Below, in pieces: positions 8,132 through 17,108 of a DNA stretch of 64,000 nt. The notes beneath the pieces were generated by a model that did not search any database, was not told where the DNA came from, and saw only the letters and a list, made by a program, of their open reading frames with translations. Location: positions 558,001 through 622,000 of the forward strand of contig CP064915.1 in the NCBI GenBank assembly GCA_027557655.1. Reading direction: 5' to 3'. Source of the stretch: Candidatus Kinetoplastibacterium crithidii (lineage in GTDB: Bacteria > Pseudomonadota > Gammaproteobacteria > Burkholderiales > Burkholderiaceae_B). How positions within the stretch are numbered: the stretch's first letter is position 1; each line of letters starts with the position of its first letter. A program made the position numbers and the translations under genes.

Positions 8132-8623
8132 TCAAATCTTAAGTATCCTTTCTCCTCTACCTATACCAGAAATACCAGTACGAACAGTCTCTAAAATAGA
8201 GCTACGATCTAACCCATCTATAAAAGCCTGTATTTTACATTGTGTTCCAGTTAGTTCAATTGTATATGATTTATATGTAACATCAACAATATGACCACGA
8301 AAAATATCAGTCATACGTTTTATTTCATCCCTCTCTTTACCTATAGCCCTTACCTTAATTAGTAAAAGCTCCCTTTCAATATGAGCTCCATCATTTGAAT
8401 CAACAACTTTTACAACATCTATTAATCTATTAAGATGCTTAGTAATTTGTTCTATTACCTCATCAGAACCAATAGTAACCACTGTAAGCCTAGACAAAGT
8501 TGAATCCTCTGTAGGAGCAACTGTCAATGACTCAATATTATAACCACGAGCAGAAAATAAACCAACCACTCTAGACAAGGCACCTGGCTCATTTTCCATT
8601 AACACAGAAATCACATGTTTCAT
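8132..8623 (-). CDS. ilvN: Acetolactate synthase small (regulatory) subunit
   Basis: Regulatory subunit that activates the IlvB catalytic subunit and confers valine feedback inhibition. The 163-residue product has an N-terminal ACT domain (MKHVISVLMENEPGALSRVVGLFSARGYNIESLTV), where the Asn and Gly residues of the valine-binding interface are present, and the C-terminal ALS_ss_C domain ending GISGIGRGERILKI. The ATG at 8623 matches family N-termini; an in-frame start at 8653 would overlap ilvB. The gap to the ilvB stop is 10 bases, indicating translational coupling. In E. coli terms it resembles IlvH. Confidence 0.96.
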   Translation of the reverse strand: MKHVISVLMENEPGALSRVVGLFSARGYNIESLTVAPTEDSTLSRLTVVTIGSDEVIEQITKHLNRLIDVVKVVDSNDGAHIERELLLIKVRAIGKERDEIKRMTDIFRGHIVDVTYKSYTIELTGTQCKIQAFIDGLDRSSILETVRTGISGIGRGERILKI

Positions 8624-8633
8624 AATGACAATC

Positions 8634-10352
8634 CTATAAGTCCTCAGAACCAAGCAACATTTCAGTCAAACCACGACCTGCTTTTACCATTGGCCATACA
8701 TTTTCTGTACGATCTGTAATGAAATCCATAAAAACTAATCTTTTCTTATATTTAGAAAAACTCTCTTTCAAAGCAGGTTCAACATCAGATGGCTTTTCTA
8801 TACGAATACCTACATGACCATAAGATTCTACTAATTTCACAAAATCAGGCAAAGACTCCATATATGACTGAGAATATCTTGAACCATAATCAATTTGTTG
8901 CCATTGACGTACCATCCCAAGAAAACGATTATTTAAACATATAATCTTTGGTGTTAGATTGTACTGAAAACATGTAGATAATTCTTGAATATTCATTTGT
9001 ATTGAAGCTTCACCTGTAATAACAGCTATATCGGCGTCTGGATTTGCTTTTTGCACTCCCATTGCATACGGTAAACCAACACCCATAGTTCCAAGGCCAC
9101 CAGAATTAATCCATCTTCTTGGTTGTTTGAAACCATAATACTGAGCAGTCCACATCTGATGTTGACCAACATCAGATGTTATATAAGCATCACCATTGGT
9201 AACTTTCCATAAAGTTTCAATAACATATTGTGGTTTTATAACCTCATCAGAATTTAAATATTTTTTGCAATTCTTCTCTTTCCATATAGCAATTTGATCC
9301 CACCATTTTTTTAGTGACGACTGTTTCAAACCACCTAATTTTAATTGTTCAATATGGTCAATCAAATCAATCAATATATCTTTTACATCCCCAACAATTG
9401 GAACATCAACCCTCACCCTTTTGGAGATAGAAGATGGATCGATATCTATATGTATTATTTTTCTAGCATTTTGAGAAAAATGTTTTACATTTCCAATAAC
9501 ACGATCATCAAAACGAGTGCCAATTGCTAGCATAACATCACAATGTTGCATAGCAAAGTTAGCCTCATAAGTTCCATGCATTCCTGGCATACCAAGATAC
9601 TGTGAATCATCAAACGAAACAGAACCCAACCCCATTAATGTATTTACACAAGGAGCTCCTGTTATCTTTAATAAAGATCTTAAATTATCTGACGCATTAG
9701 ATAAAACCACACCTCCACCAGTATAAATAATCGGACGCTCAGCAGTTAGTAGCATTTGAGCCGCTTTCTTTATCTGCCCTTGATGCCCTTTTACAACAGG
9801 CGAATAAGACCTCATAACAACTTCATTCTTAGCAGGCACATATTTATGCTTGGCAGCAGAAACATTTTTTGGTATATCTATCAATACAGGCCCAGGACGA
9901 CCAGTCTGTGCTATATAAAAAGCCTTCCTAACAGTTTCTGCCAAATTCTTTACATCTCTAACCAAAAAATTATGCTTAACACATGGACGAGTAATACCTA
10001 TGGTATCACATTCTTGAAAAGCATCTTCTCCAATAGCCTCAGTAGAAACTTGCCCACTTATGATAACCATAGGGATAGAATCCATATAAGCATTAGCTAT
10101 ACCAGTAACAGCATTAGTTGCACCTGGGCCGCTAGTCACTAGACAAACACCTATTTTCTTTGAAGACCTGGAGTATGCATCAGCTGCATGAACTGCTGCT
10201 TGTTCGTGCCTAACCAGAATATGTTCAAATTTATCCTGTTTAAAAATTGCATCATATATATACAGAACTGCACCACCTGGATATCCAAAAACATGTTCTA
10301 CGCCTTGTTCAGCCAAGCAATGTACAAGTATATCTGCACCATTCATTTCCAT
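8634..10352 (-). CDS. ilvB: Acetolactate synthase large (catalytic) subunit
   Basis: Thiamine-diphosphate enzyme condensing pyruvate with pyruvate or 2-oxobutyrate, first step of the branched-chain amino-acid pathway. The 572 residues cover the three expected domains: N-terminal PYR domain with the catalytic Glu in VRHEQAAVHAADAYSR, the central FAD-binding domain, and the C-terminal PP domain. The PP metal-binding stretch reads TGEASIQMNIQELST, where GDGS or GEGS is usual; the Gly-to-Ala change is noteworthy, although the surrounding sequence is well conserved. The start ATG at 10352 has AGGA 8 bases upstream. First gene of the ilv operon, behind a long leader. Confidence 0.97.
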   Translation of the reverse strand: MEMNGADILVHCLAEQGVEHVFGYPGGAVLYIYDAIFKQDKFEHILVRHEQAAVHAADAYSRSSKKIGVCLVTSGPGATNAVTGIANAYMDSIPMVIISGQVSTEAIGEDAFQECDTIGITRPCVKHNFLVRDVKNLAETVRKAFYIAQTGRPGPVLIDIPKNVSAAKHKYVPAKNEVVMRSYSPVVKGHQGQIKKAAQMLLTAERPIIYTGGGVVLSNASDNLRSLLKITGAPCVNTLMGLGSVSFDDSQYLGMPGMHGTYEANFAMQHCDVMLAIGTRFDDRVIGNVKHFSQNARKIIHIDIDPSSISKRVRVDVPIVGDVKDILIDLIDHIEQLKLGGLKQSSLKKWWDQIAIWKEKNCKKYLNSDEVIKPQYVIETLWKVTNGDAYITSDVGQHQMWTAQYYGFKQPRRWINSGGLGTMGVGLPYAMGVQKANPDADIAVITGEASIQMNIQELSTCFQYNLTPKIICLNNRFLGMVRQWQQIDYGSRYSQSYMESLPDFVKLVESYGHVGIRIEKPSDVEPALKESFSKYKKRLVFMDFITDRTENVWPMVKAGRGLTEMLLGSEDL

Positions 10353-10765
10353 TATTTATTTCCTTTCAATACAAGCTCTTTTTCCTCATGATTGTCATAA
10401 CTATATAATAACAGAACTAATATAATTTTAAATAACTATGGTAAATGCTTAGAAACTCATAGAGTTATTCCACAAAATCACAGTAATAAAGTCTATCTTT
10501 GTTCATCATGAGCACAGAACAAACGTCTATAAAAGACGAATAAGATCGAAACGAAAGCCCTGGTAATCCGCACTTTTGATGCGACCAAAAGCAGCTATTG
10601 TTACCCCATATAAATGATATACCGATAAATATAATATTAAGAACACTGAATCAAGCATGTACAAATCAGTGTCATATGAGAACCAACGCTTTGCTACGTT
10701 CAAATGATAATTATAAACTACTTTAACAACTCAATGAAGATAGATTAACAAAAAAATAAATAAAA
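10353..10765 (-). promoter_or_regulatory. Long ilvB leader/promoter region with structured elements
   Basis: About 410 bases without a convincing gene. A minus-strand sigma-70-like site (TTCATT, 17-base spacer, perfect TATAAT at 10715-10710) would give a leader of roughly 350 nt before ilvB. Within it a 7-bp hairpin ACACTGA/TCAGTGT (10672-10643) is visible. A domain closed by GGTAA/TTACC (10605-10562) can form two mutually exclusive internal hairpins, CTTTTG/CAAAAG and CGCA/TGCG. Several short frames exist, but none has a good ribosome-binding site. This is compatible with a regulatory leader; I could not match a known riboswitch or attenuator by eye. Confidence 0.5.
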
Positions 10766-11527
10766 TTATATTTTGTGTCTGAAAACCAAACAATCTTCCC
10801 TTGATTCAGAAGAAATATAGGTATAGCCACCATATGTATTTTTTTTTAATTCATCTAAATTTACAACCCTATTACTTATAATATATCTAGCTACTAAACC
10901 ACGTGCCCGTTTCGCCTTCACTCCAACTACTCTCCAATGATCACCTACAAAATCTTGAAAAATACAATTAACTACTTTCGTATTCAAAATACTAGAATCT
11001 ATAACCTTAAAATACTCATTTGAAGATAAGTTTAAGACAATATTAGAATTGTTTTTTTGTTGATATCTATTGATATACGAAGCAATTTCGTTTTTCCAAA
11101 ATTCATATAAATCTCTACCACAACTTAATCTAAGTTTAACTCCCATATCTAACCTATAAGGCTTCATTAAATCTAATGGTCTAAGCAACCCATATAAACC
11201 ACTCAGAATGATAAAATGATCTTGTGCCCAATATAGATCATCAAGCTCCAAAGAATATGGATCTAAAAATTTATAAACATCACCGCTAAAAGAAAAAAAA
11301 GCACTTGCCATGCAATTATTGCTATTTTCCCAATTCAAATAACGATCGAAATTTAGTTCAGAAAGTTTTTGACTAATCTTCATCAGGCTAGATAATTCAT
11401 CTACACTTTTTCTTTTAAGTTCATTTACTAATACAGAAACTCTTTCTGTAAAAATAGGTTCTACATCAAAAGAATATTTGCTATTATTTTGATCAATTTT
11501 TTTAGATGGAGAAAGTAAAAATAACAC
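10766..11527 (-). CDS. yaaA: Peroxide stress protein YaaA (UPF0246/DUF328)
   Basis: Cytoplasmic protein that in E. coli limits free iron and oxidative damage during peroxide stress. The 253-residue product has the family start (LFLLSPSKK) and the conserved core segments LSGLYGLLRPLDLMKPYRLDMG and VVNCIFQDFVGDHWRVVGVKAKRARG. The start is GTG at 11527, with only a weak ribosome-binding site. It stands alone between the ilv leader and tRNA-Ser(CGA). Retention of an iron/oxidative-stress protein is notable because fur is missing from its usual place at recN-bamE. Confidence 0.93.
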   Translation of the reverse strand: MLFLLSPSKKIDQNNSKYSFDVEPIFTERVSVLVNELKRKSVDELSSLMKISQKLSELNFDRYLNWENSNNCMASAFFSFSGDVYKFLDPYSLELDDLYWAQDHFIILSGLYGLLRPLDLMKPYRLDMGVKLRLSCGRDLYEFWKNEIASYINRYQQKNNSNIVLNLSSNEYFKVIDSSILNTKVVNCIFQDFVGDHWRVVGVKAKRARGLVARYIISNRVVNLDELKKNTYGGYTYISSESREDCLVFRHKI

Positions 11528-11638
11528 TTCAAAATCCCAGATAGTTCAAAACAGTTAAAATATGTACGCATACAAATATAACAAAGCAAAAACAATACAA
11601 ACAAATACAATAAAATTACATGTATAATTATAATTGTA

Positions 11639-11730
11639 GGAGAGATGACAGAGAGGCCTAATGTACCTGACTCGAAATCAGGAGTATAGAATTAACTGTA
11701 CCGTGGGTTCGAATCCCACTCTCTCCGCCA
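11639..11730 (+). tRNA. tRNA-Ser (anticodon CGA), CCA encoded
   Basis: Class II serine tRNA. Acceptor GGAGAGA pairs perfectly with TCTCTCC; anticodon stem-loop CCTGA-CTCGAAA-TCAGG gives CGA (UCG); long variable arm; T arm GTGGG-TTCGAAT-CCCAC; ends GCCA. An A+T-rich stretch containing TATAAT just upstream is a plausible -10 region. Confidence 0.95.
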
Positions 11731-11742
11731 TCATAAAGATAT

Positions 11743-13047
11743 CTATGGCCTTAAAATACTATCACCATCCATGTAGCAACGAAGAGCTTCTGGTATAATT
11801 AAACTACCATCTTTCTGTTGGTAATTCTCCAAAATGGCTACTAAAGTTCTACCCACTGCAAGAGCTGATCCATTTATTGTATGTACATACTGAAGCATAC
11901 CTTGATCATTGCGAAAACGAGCTTTCATTCTCCTTGCTTGAAAATCTTCACAATTAGAAACAGAAGATATTTCACGCCAATTTTTCTGAGATGGTAACCA
12001 AACCTCTAAATCATAAGTTTTAGCTGAACAAAAACCCATATCACCAGAGCATAATAAAACCACCCTATAAGGTAATTCTAATAACTGCAATACTCTTTCT
12101 GCATCAGATAAAACAGAATCCAAAGCATCATACGAAGTATTAGGATGAACAATTTGAACTAATTCAACCTTATCAAATTGGTGTTGTCTAATCATCCCTT
12201 TAATATCACGACCACCACTTCCTGCTTCAGAACGAAAACATGGAGTATGAGAGGTTAATTTTATAGGTAATTCATTCATATCCAATATAGTATTAGATAC
12301 CCTACCAACTAAAGTAATTTCAGAAGTAGAAATTAAATACTGCTCATCAACACTATTATTGCCATAATTCAAGGAACCCTTATTAATCGCAAACATTTCT
12401 TCTTTGAACTTAGGCAACTGACCAGTACCAAACAAAGCAGAAGCATTCACTATATAAGGGGTATAACACTCAACATAACCATGAGTAATATGTAAATCTA
12501 ACATAAACTGCGTCAAAGCTCTATGCAAACGAGCTAAACCACCAGTCATAAACAAAAATCTAGAACCAGACATTTTTGCTGCAGTAGAAAAATCAAGACC
12601 AAGAGGCTCACCTATTGCCACATGATCTTTATAATCAAATTTTTCATCAATAGGCCTTTTATCAGACTTCCATTGACGAATCTCAATATTATCTTGCTCA
12701 TCAGAGCCAGTAGGAACACTACTATGAGGAACATTCGGAATAGAAAATAATATTTTATTAATTTCTTCCTGGTAATAAGCAAGTTTTTGTTCTAGATCTT
12801 TTAAGTCTTCAGGTATAGATTGGGATTCCAGAATTAAATCACTTGCATCTAATCCTTGTGATTTTAAAAAACCTATCTTCTTTGCCAAAGAATTACGCTT
12901 TGCTTGCATCTCCTCAGTCTGTTTCTGCAATTTTTTACGACTAGATTCTAATTCTTCATAATAAGAAATGTTTAATTCATAACCACGAGCAGATAATCTA
13001 TCCATCAATTTCCGCGGTTCTTTACGTATAATATTTATATCTAACAT
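11743..13047 (-). CDS. serS: Seryl-tRNA synthetase
   Basis: Class II synthetase charging tRNA-Ser and tRNA-Sec. The 434-residue protein has the N-terminal coiled-coil arm that grips the long variable arm (about residues 25-105, KKLQKQTEEMQAKRNSLAKK). The catalytic domain follows, with motif 2 (PCFRSEAGSGGRDIKGMIRQ) and motif 3 (NGSALAVGRTLVAILENYQ). The start ATG at 13047 matches the conserved opening MLDINIIRKEP. Downstream of rarA by 28 bases, as in E. coli (rarA-serS). Its substrate tRNA-Ser(CGA) gene lies immediately beyond, on the opposite strand. Confidence 0.98.
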   Translation of the reverse strand: MLDINIIRKEPRKLMDRLSARGYELNISYYEELESSRKKLQKQTEEMQAKRNSLAKKIGFLKSQGLDASDLILESQSIPEDLKDLEQKLAYYQEEINKILFSIPNVPHSSVPTGSDEQDNIEIRQWKSDKRPIDEKFDYKDHVAIGEPLGLDFSTAAKMSGSRFLFMTGGLARLHRALTQFMLDLHITHGYVECYTPYIVNASALFGTGQLPKFKEEMFAINKGSLNYGNNSVDEQYLISTSEITLVGRVSNTILDMNELPIKLTSHTPCFRSEAGSGGRDIKGMIRQHQFDKVELVQIVHPNTSYDALDSVLSDAERVLQLLELPYRVVLLCSGDMGFCSAKTYDLEVWLPSQKNWREISSVSNCEDFQARRMKARFRNDQGMLQYVHTINGSALAVGRTLVAILENYQQKDGSLIIPEALRCYMDGDSILRP

Positions 13048-13075
13048 AATTTTAAAAGTTAAAAAATAATAAAAA

Positions 13076-14407
13076 CTACCTTTTATTTTCCTTTTTCTGT
13101 TTATAATCCAAGTCTCTCAAAAATTCTAATTTTTGTTTTATTTTAATTTCTAAACCAAAATCAGTAGGCTTATAAAAAATAGCATTTAAACCTTCTGGAA
13201 AATAATCTTGTAGTGCAGAATATGCTTCTGGCTCATCATGAGAATATCTATATAATTTTCCATAATCTAATTTCTTATCAAGACTACTTGAAGCATTGCG
13301 TAAATGAATAGGAACAGGTTGACTGCCATGAAATTTTGAAAATTTACTGACATCCTTATATGCTTTATAAACAGCATTCGATTTAGGAGCACAAGACATG
13401 TAAATAACTGCAGTTGCTAATGCTAATTCTCCTTCTGGAGAACCTAAACGCTCATAAGTATTAGCACAATCAACAACTAGACTTATAGCCCTTGGATCAG
13501 CTAATCCTATATCTTCAGTTGCAATTCTTAAAAGCCTCCTAATTAAATAATAATGATCAACTCCTCCATCAATCATACAAAAAAACCAATATAAAGCAGC
13601 ATCAGGATTAGACCCTCTTATAGATTTATGCAAAGCACTTATTTGATCATAAAAAATGTCACCAGATTTATCAAACAATCTAAGATCTCTAGAAATTATT
13701 TCCTCAAACCAATCATGTGTCACATCAAATATTCCTAAAGACACAGCAGAATCAAACAAAGTTTCTACTAAGCTAATTAATCTCCTAGCATCTCCATCAG
13801 CAAATACTATTAATTTTTCAATAACCTCCATCTCAAATTTAATAGTATTCTTCACTAATTTTTTATTTAAAAAAAATAATGTCCTCGATAGTATTTTTTT
13901 CAGGTCTTCATATGTTAAAGCATTCAAAATATGAACCTTAATCCTTGATAATAATGCAGAATTCAACTCAAATGATGGATTTTCTGTTGTTGCGCCTATG
14001 AAACAAAACACTCCTTTTTCTATATATGGTAAAAAAATATCTTGTTGAGATTTATTAAAACGATGTACTTCATCAACAAATATAATAGTGTTAATTCCAA
14101 TATCTCTTGATTCTTTAGCATTATCAATGGCATTACGTATTTCTTTAACTCCACTCAAAACAGCAGATATTGATACAAAATTATATCCAGATAATCTTGC
14201 TATTAAATTAGCTAATGTAGTCTTTCCTACCCCAGGAGGTCCCCACAATACCATAGAATAAAGTTTTTTAGTTTCTAAAGATAATCTTAAAGGCTTATCT
14301 TTATTTATTAAATGACCTTGTCCTATAAAATCATCTAAACTAGTAGGTCGCATAATTTCTGAAAGAGGAGTATGACTATTATTTTTAAAACTATTATCAA
14401 AATACAT
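13076..14407 (-). CDS. rarA: Replication-associated recombination protein A (MgsA/WRNIP1 family AAA+ ATPase)
   Basis: AAA+ ATPase acting at stalled replication forks. The 443-residue protein has Walker A (LWGPPGVGKTTLANLIARL, about residues 53-70), Walker B with the family sequence FVDEVHRFNKSQQD, sensor 1 (GATTENPSFELNSALLSR) and the C-terminal tetramerisation and MgsA_C region (GSNPDAALYWFFCMIDGG). Conserved neighbours are ftsK upstream and serS downstream. The intervening lolA seen in many proteobacteria is missing. Confidence 0.96.
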   Translation of the reverse strand: MYFDNSFKNNSHTPLSEIMRPTSLDDFIGQGHLINKDKPLRLSLETKKLYSMVLWGPPGVGKTTLANLIARLSGYNFVSISAVLSGVKEIRNAIDNAKESRDIGINTIIFVDEVHRFNKSQQDIFLPYIEKGVFCFIGATTENPSFELNSALLSRIKVHILNALTYEDLKKILSRTLFFLNKKLVKNTIKFEMEVIEKLIVFADGDARRLISLVETLFDSAVSLGIFDVTHDWFEEIISRDLRLFDKSGDIFYDQISALHKSIRGSNPDAALYWFFCMIDGGVDHYYLIRRLLRIATEDIGLADPRAISLVVDCANTYERLGSPEGELALATAVIYMSCAPKSNAVYKAYKDVSKFSKFHGSQPVPIHLRNASSSLDKKLDYGKLYRYSHDEPEAYSALQDYFPEGLNAIFYKPTDFGLEIKIKQKLEFLRDLDYKQKKENKR

Positions 14408-14522
14408 TCTTTTACTCCAATATAAGAAACAAAAAACTTTTCTATATTTACATATCTTTAAAAATTAAAATCATTATACAATCAAAGATCTTAAAGAAAC
14501 TCTTGATGAATTATTCACTTAA

Positions 14523-14562
14523 CTTGTCTTTAATAACATTATTTTTTATTAAAATAAACAAG
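14523..14562 (-). terminator. Imperfect hairpin between ftsK and rarA
   Basis: CTTGT...ACAAG pairs outside an 8-9 bp A/T helix (TTTAATAA with TTATTAAAA), separated by a small internal loop. It lies 62 bases past the ftsK stop. No clear U-tract on the minus strand, so this is only a possible ftsK terminator. Confidence 0.35.
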
Positions 14563-14623
14563 ATAAAAACTTATATTTTTTGATTTATATTTTGATAAAA
14601 TGAAAACAAGAGCATATATAATT

Positions 14624-17059
14624 TCACTCATCCTTAACATCTGTAGAAATTAGTATATCTCTGTTTCCATTCGAATGCATTTTAGAAACCATACCAGCTT
14701 TTTCCATTTGTTCTAATAGTCTTGCTGCACGATTATACCCAATTCTTAAATGACGTTGCACCAAAGATATAGAAGCTCTTTTATGTTTTATAATAATATC
14801 ACAAGCACTATCATACATTGGGTCTGATTCATTATCTTCTATACCAGTTATACTACTTATAGAATCAGAATTATTCTCGTAAGACTCACCGTCAAGGATT
14901 CCTTCAACATAATTAGCTTCTCCTTGTGATTTAAAATATTCAACTACCCTATGAACTTCATTATCACTAACAAAAGCACCATGCACTCTGACTGGAAAAC
15001 CCACCCCAGGAGGTAGATATAACATATCTCCTTGACCAAGTAAGTTTTCTGCTCCAGACTGATCTAAAATAGTACGTGAATCTATTTTTGAAGAAACCTG
15101 AAAAGCTATGCGTGTAGGAATATTTGCCTTAATTAATCCTGTAATAACATCAACGCTAGGTCTTTGTGTAGCAAGAATCAAGTGTATACCTGCAGCTCTA
15201 GCTTTTTGTGCCAAACGAGCTATTAATTCTTCTATTTTTTTTCCTACAACCATCATTAAATCAGCTAGTTCATCAATAACAACAACTATCGATGGCATAA
15301 TCTGCAAAAATTCTGGATTATCAGCACTGATAGAAAATGGATTTTTTATACCATTTCCATTATTAAAGGAAGCTATGATTTTTTCATTATAACCATATAA
15401 ATTACGAACTCCTAATTTACTCATCAATCGATATCTTCTTTCCATTTCTCCTACACACCATCTTAAAGCATTAGATGCCTTTTTCATATCTGTAACAACA
15501 TTAGTCAATAAGTGAGGTATTCCTTCATACACACTCATCTCTAACATTTTAGGATCTATTAAAATTAATCTAGTTTTAGATGCATCAGATTTATATAACA
15601 AAGATATTATCATAGCATTTATACCAACTGACTTTCCTGATCCTGTCGTACCTGCAACTAACAAATGAGGCATCTTTGCCAAATCTGCTATAACGGGATT
15701 TCCAGCAATATCTTTACCAAGAGCCATGGTTAATACAGAATTACTATTTTGATATAAAGAAGATTCTAAAATTTCATGTAAACTAACAGATTGACGTTTT
15801 GGATTAGGTAATTCTAACCCCATCAAATTTTTTCCTGGTATTGTTTCTACAACCCTAATACTTGCCACACTAAGAGCACGAGCTAAATCACGCGACAAAT
15901 TAACAATCTGACTTCCTTTTACGCCTGTATTAGGCTCAATCTCATACCTTGTCACAACCGGACCAGCCTTTGCATGAACTACCTTTACAGACACTCCAAA
16001 ATCAGAAAGTTTTTTTTCTATTAATTCAGAAGTAAATTCTATTATCTCATCTGTGACATAACATGGGCTATTATCTGGTATATCTAATAAATTAAGATCT
16101 GGATACTTATTTTCATAAGAGCTGTTGTTCTTATAATCTTTTATAAAGTTTTCAGACTCTAGAACATTATTATCATTTACTTTTTCTCTAGAATCTTCTT
16201 CAACATATGCAATTGAATTACTATTAGCACTTAAAATGCTTTCTTTATCTCTAATAATTTCATCTTCTATAACTTCAGTTGGCCCATTAATTGAAAATTT
16301 ATCTTTCTTACCAGGCTTTTTTATTTTTATATTTTTTATAAGTTTTAATAACCAATAAGAAATGTGAATAAATCTATGTTTAATATAACAAATTAAACTA
16401 AAAAATTTTGCTCCTAAGGAACAAAAAAAAAGAAACCAAGAAAAAGAAAAAAATAAGCTAAATCCTATTGATAACAAAGCAAAAAAAAATAATTTTGTAG
16501 ATATTAGGCCGAATGAAAAATAAATATAATTTGTTATTAATTTACCTAATAAACAACCAGAAATACAGATATCAACAAATGTTATAGGCATATATGAACA
16601 AAAAAATGCTACATACAATGACTCAATACCCAAAGACCCTGCCAAAATAAAAATAAAACCAATAATTGTTTTTAAAGAATCTTTTTTTAATAAAAATTTT
16701 CTTTTTTCAACATTAGCTAAGTTAGAATATATTAATCTATATAAATTAATTATAAAATAAGATAATAAGAATACGAACCAATAAGAAGAAAAACCAAAAA
16801 ACTTTAATAAAAAACTGGAAAAATAAAATCCTACGATGCCACCTTGATTCTTCAAAGCAAAATAAAGACTATCTGAGAGCAAATTATGATCCTCAGAACT
16901 CCAAGTAAACAAGCTTATTGATAACCAAATAGTTATAATAATCAAAGAAACAAAACAAACTTCATATATAGTGGTGGAAAATTTTATCAAAGAAATTTTT
17001 TTTCTAAAGCTATCTAGCACTTGCGAAAGTATATTAAATATTTTATATCGTCGAAACAT
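14624..17059 (-). CDS. ftsK: DNA translocase FtsK
   Basis: Septum-anchored dsDNA translocase coordinating chromosome dimer resolution with division. The 811-residue protein has an N-terminal membrane domain with four to five transmembrane segments (about residues 30-240) and a short polar linker rich in Asp/Asn/Ser (about 240-330). The motor domain carries Walker A GTTGSGKSVGINAMI and Walker B IVVVIDELADLMM. A C-terminal gamma winged-helix domain follows (about 745-808, ISLVQRHLRIGYNRAARLLEQM) for KOPS and XerD contact. The linker is much shorter than in E. coli, typical of SpoIIIE-length FtsK in betaproteobacteria. Divergent from trxB by 49 bases. Confidence 0.97.
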   Translation of the reverse strand: MFRRYKIFNILSQVLDSFRKKISLIKFSTTIYEVCFVSLIIITIWLSISLFTWSSEDHNLLSDSLYFALKNQGGIVGFYFSSFLLKFFGFSSYWFVFLLSYFIINLYRLIYSNLANVEKRKFLLKKDSLKTIIGFIFILAGSLGIESLYVAFFCSYMPITFVDICISGCLLGKLITNYIYFSFGLISTKLFFFALLSIGFSLFFSFSWFLFFCSLGAKFFSLICYIKHRFIHISYWLLKLIKNIKIKKPGKKDKFSINGPTEVIEDEIIRDKESILSANSNSIAYVEEDSREKVNDNNVLESENFIKDYKNNSSYENKYPDLNLLDIPDNSPCYVTDEIIEFTSELIEKKLSDFGVSVKVVHAKAGPVVTRYEIEPNTGVKGSQIVNLSRDLARALSVASIRVVETIPGKNLMGLELPNPKRQSVSLHEILESSLYQNSNSVLTMALGKDIAGNPVIADLAKMPHLLVAGTTGSGKSVGINAMIISLLYKSDASKTRLILIDPKMLEMSVYEGIPHLLTNVVTDMKKASNALRWCVGEMERRYRLMSKLGVRNLYGYNEKIIASFNNGNGIKNPFSISADNPEFLQIMPSIVVVIDELADLMMVVGKKIEELIARLAQKARAAGIHLILATQRPSVDVITGLIKANIPTRIAFQVSSKIDSRTILDQSGAENLLGQGDMLYLPPGVGFPVRVHGAFVSDNEVHRVVEYFKSQGEANYVEGILDGESYENNSDSISSITGIEDNESDPMYDSACDIIIKHKRASISLVQRHLRIGYNRAARLLEQMEKAGMVSKMHSNGNRDILISTDVKDE

Positions 17060-17108
17060 ATGTAAAATTATGATTTATATAATTATTGAAACTTAAAAAG
17101 GTAATAAA

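Noticed and set aside
9756..10142. Plus-strand open frame of 128 codons antisense to ilvB
   Set aside because: Lies entirely within the well-conserved ilvB; composition is that of a shadow frame.
10637..10675. 12-codon frame MTLICTCLIQCS as an ilv leader peptide
   Set aside because: It contains Leu and Ile codons but lacks a ribosome-binding site and a run of branched-chain codons; kept only as a remark in the leader finding.
10353..10765. 6S RNA, tmRNA, RNase P RNA or SRP RNA in the ilvB leader gap
   Set aside because: None of the hallmark conserved segments of these RNAs could be recognised on either strand.
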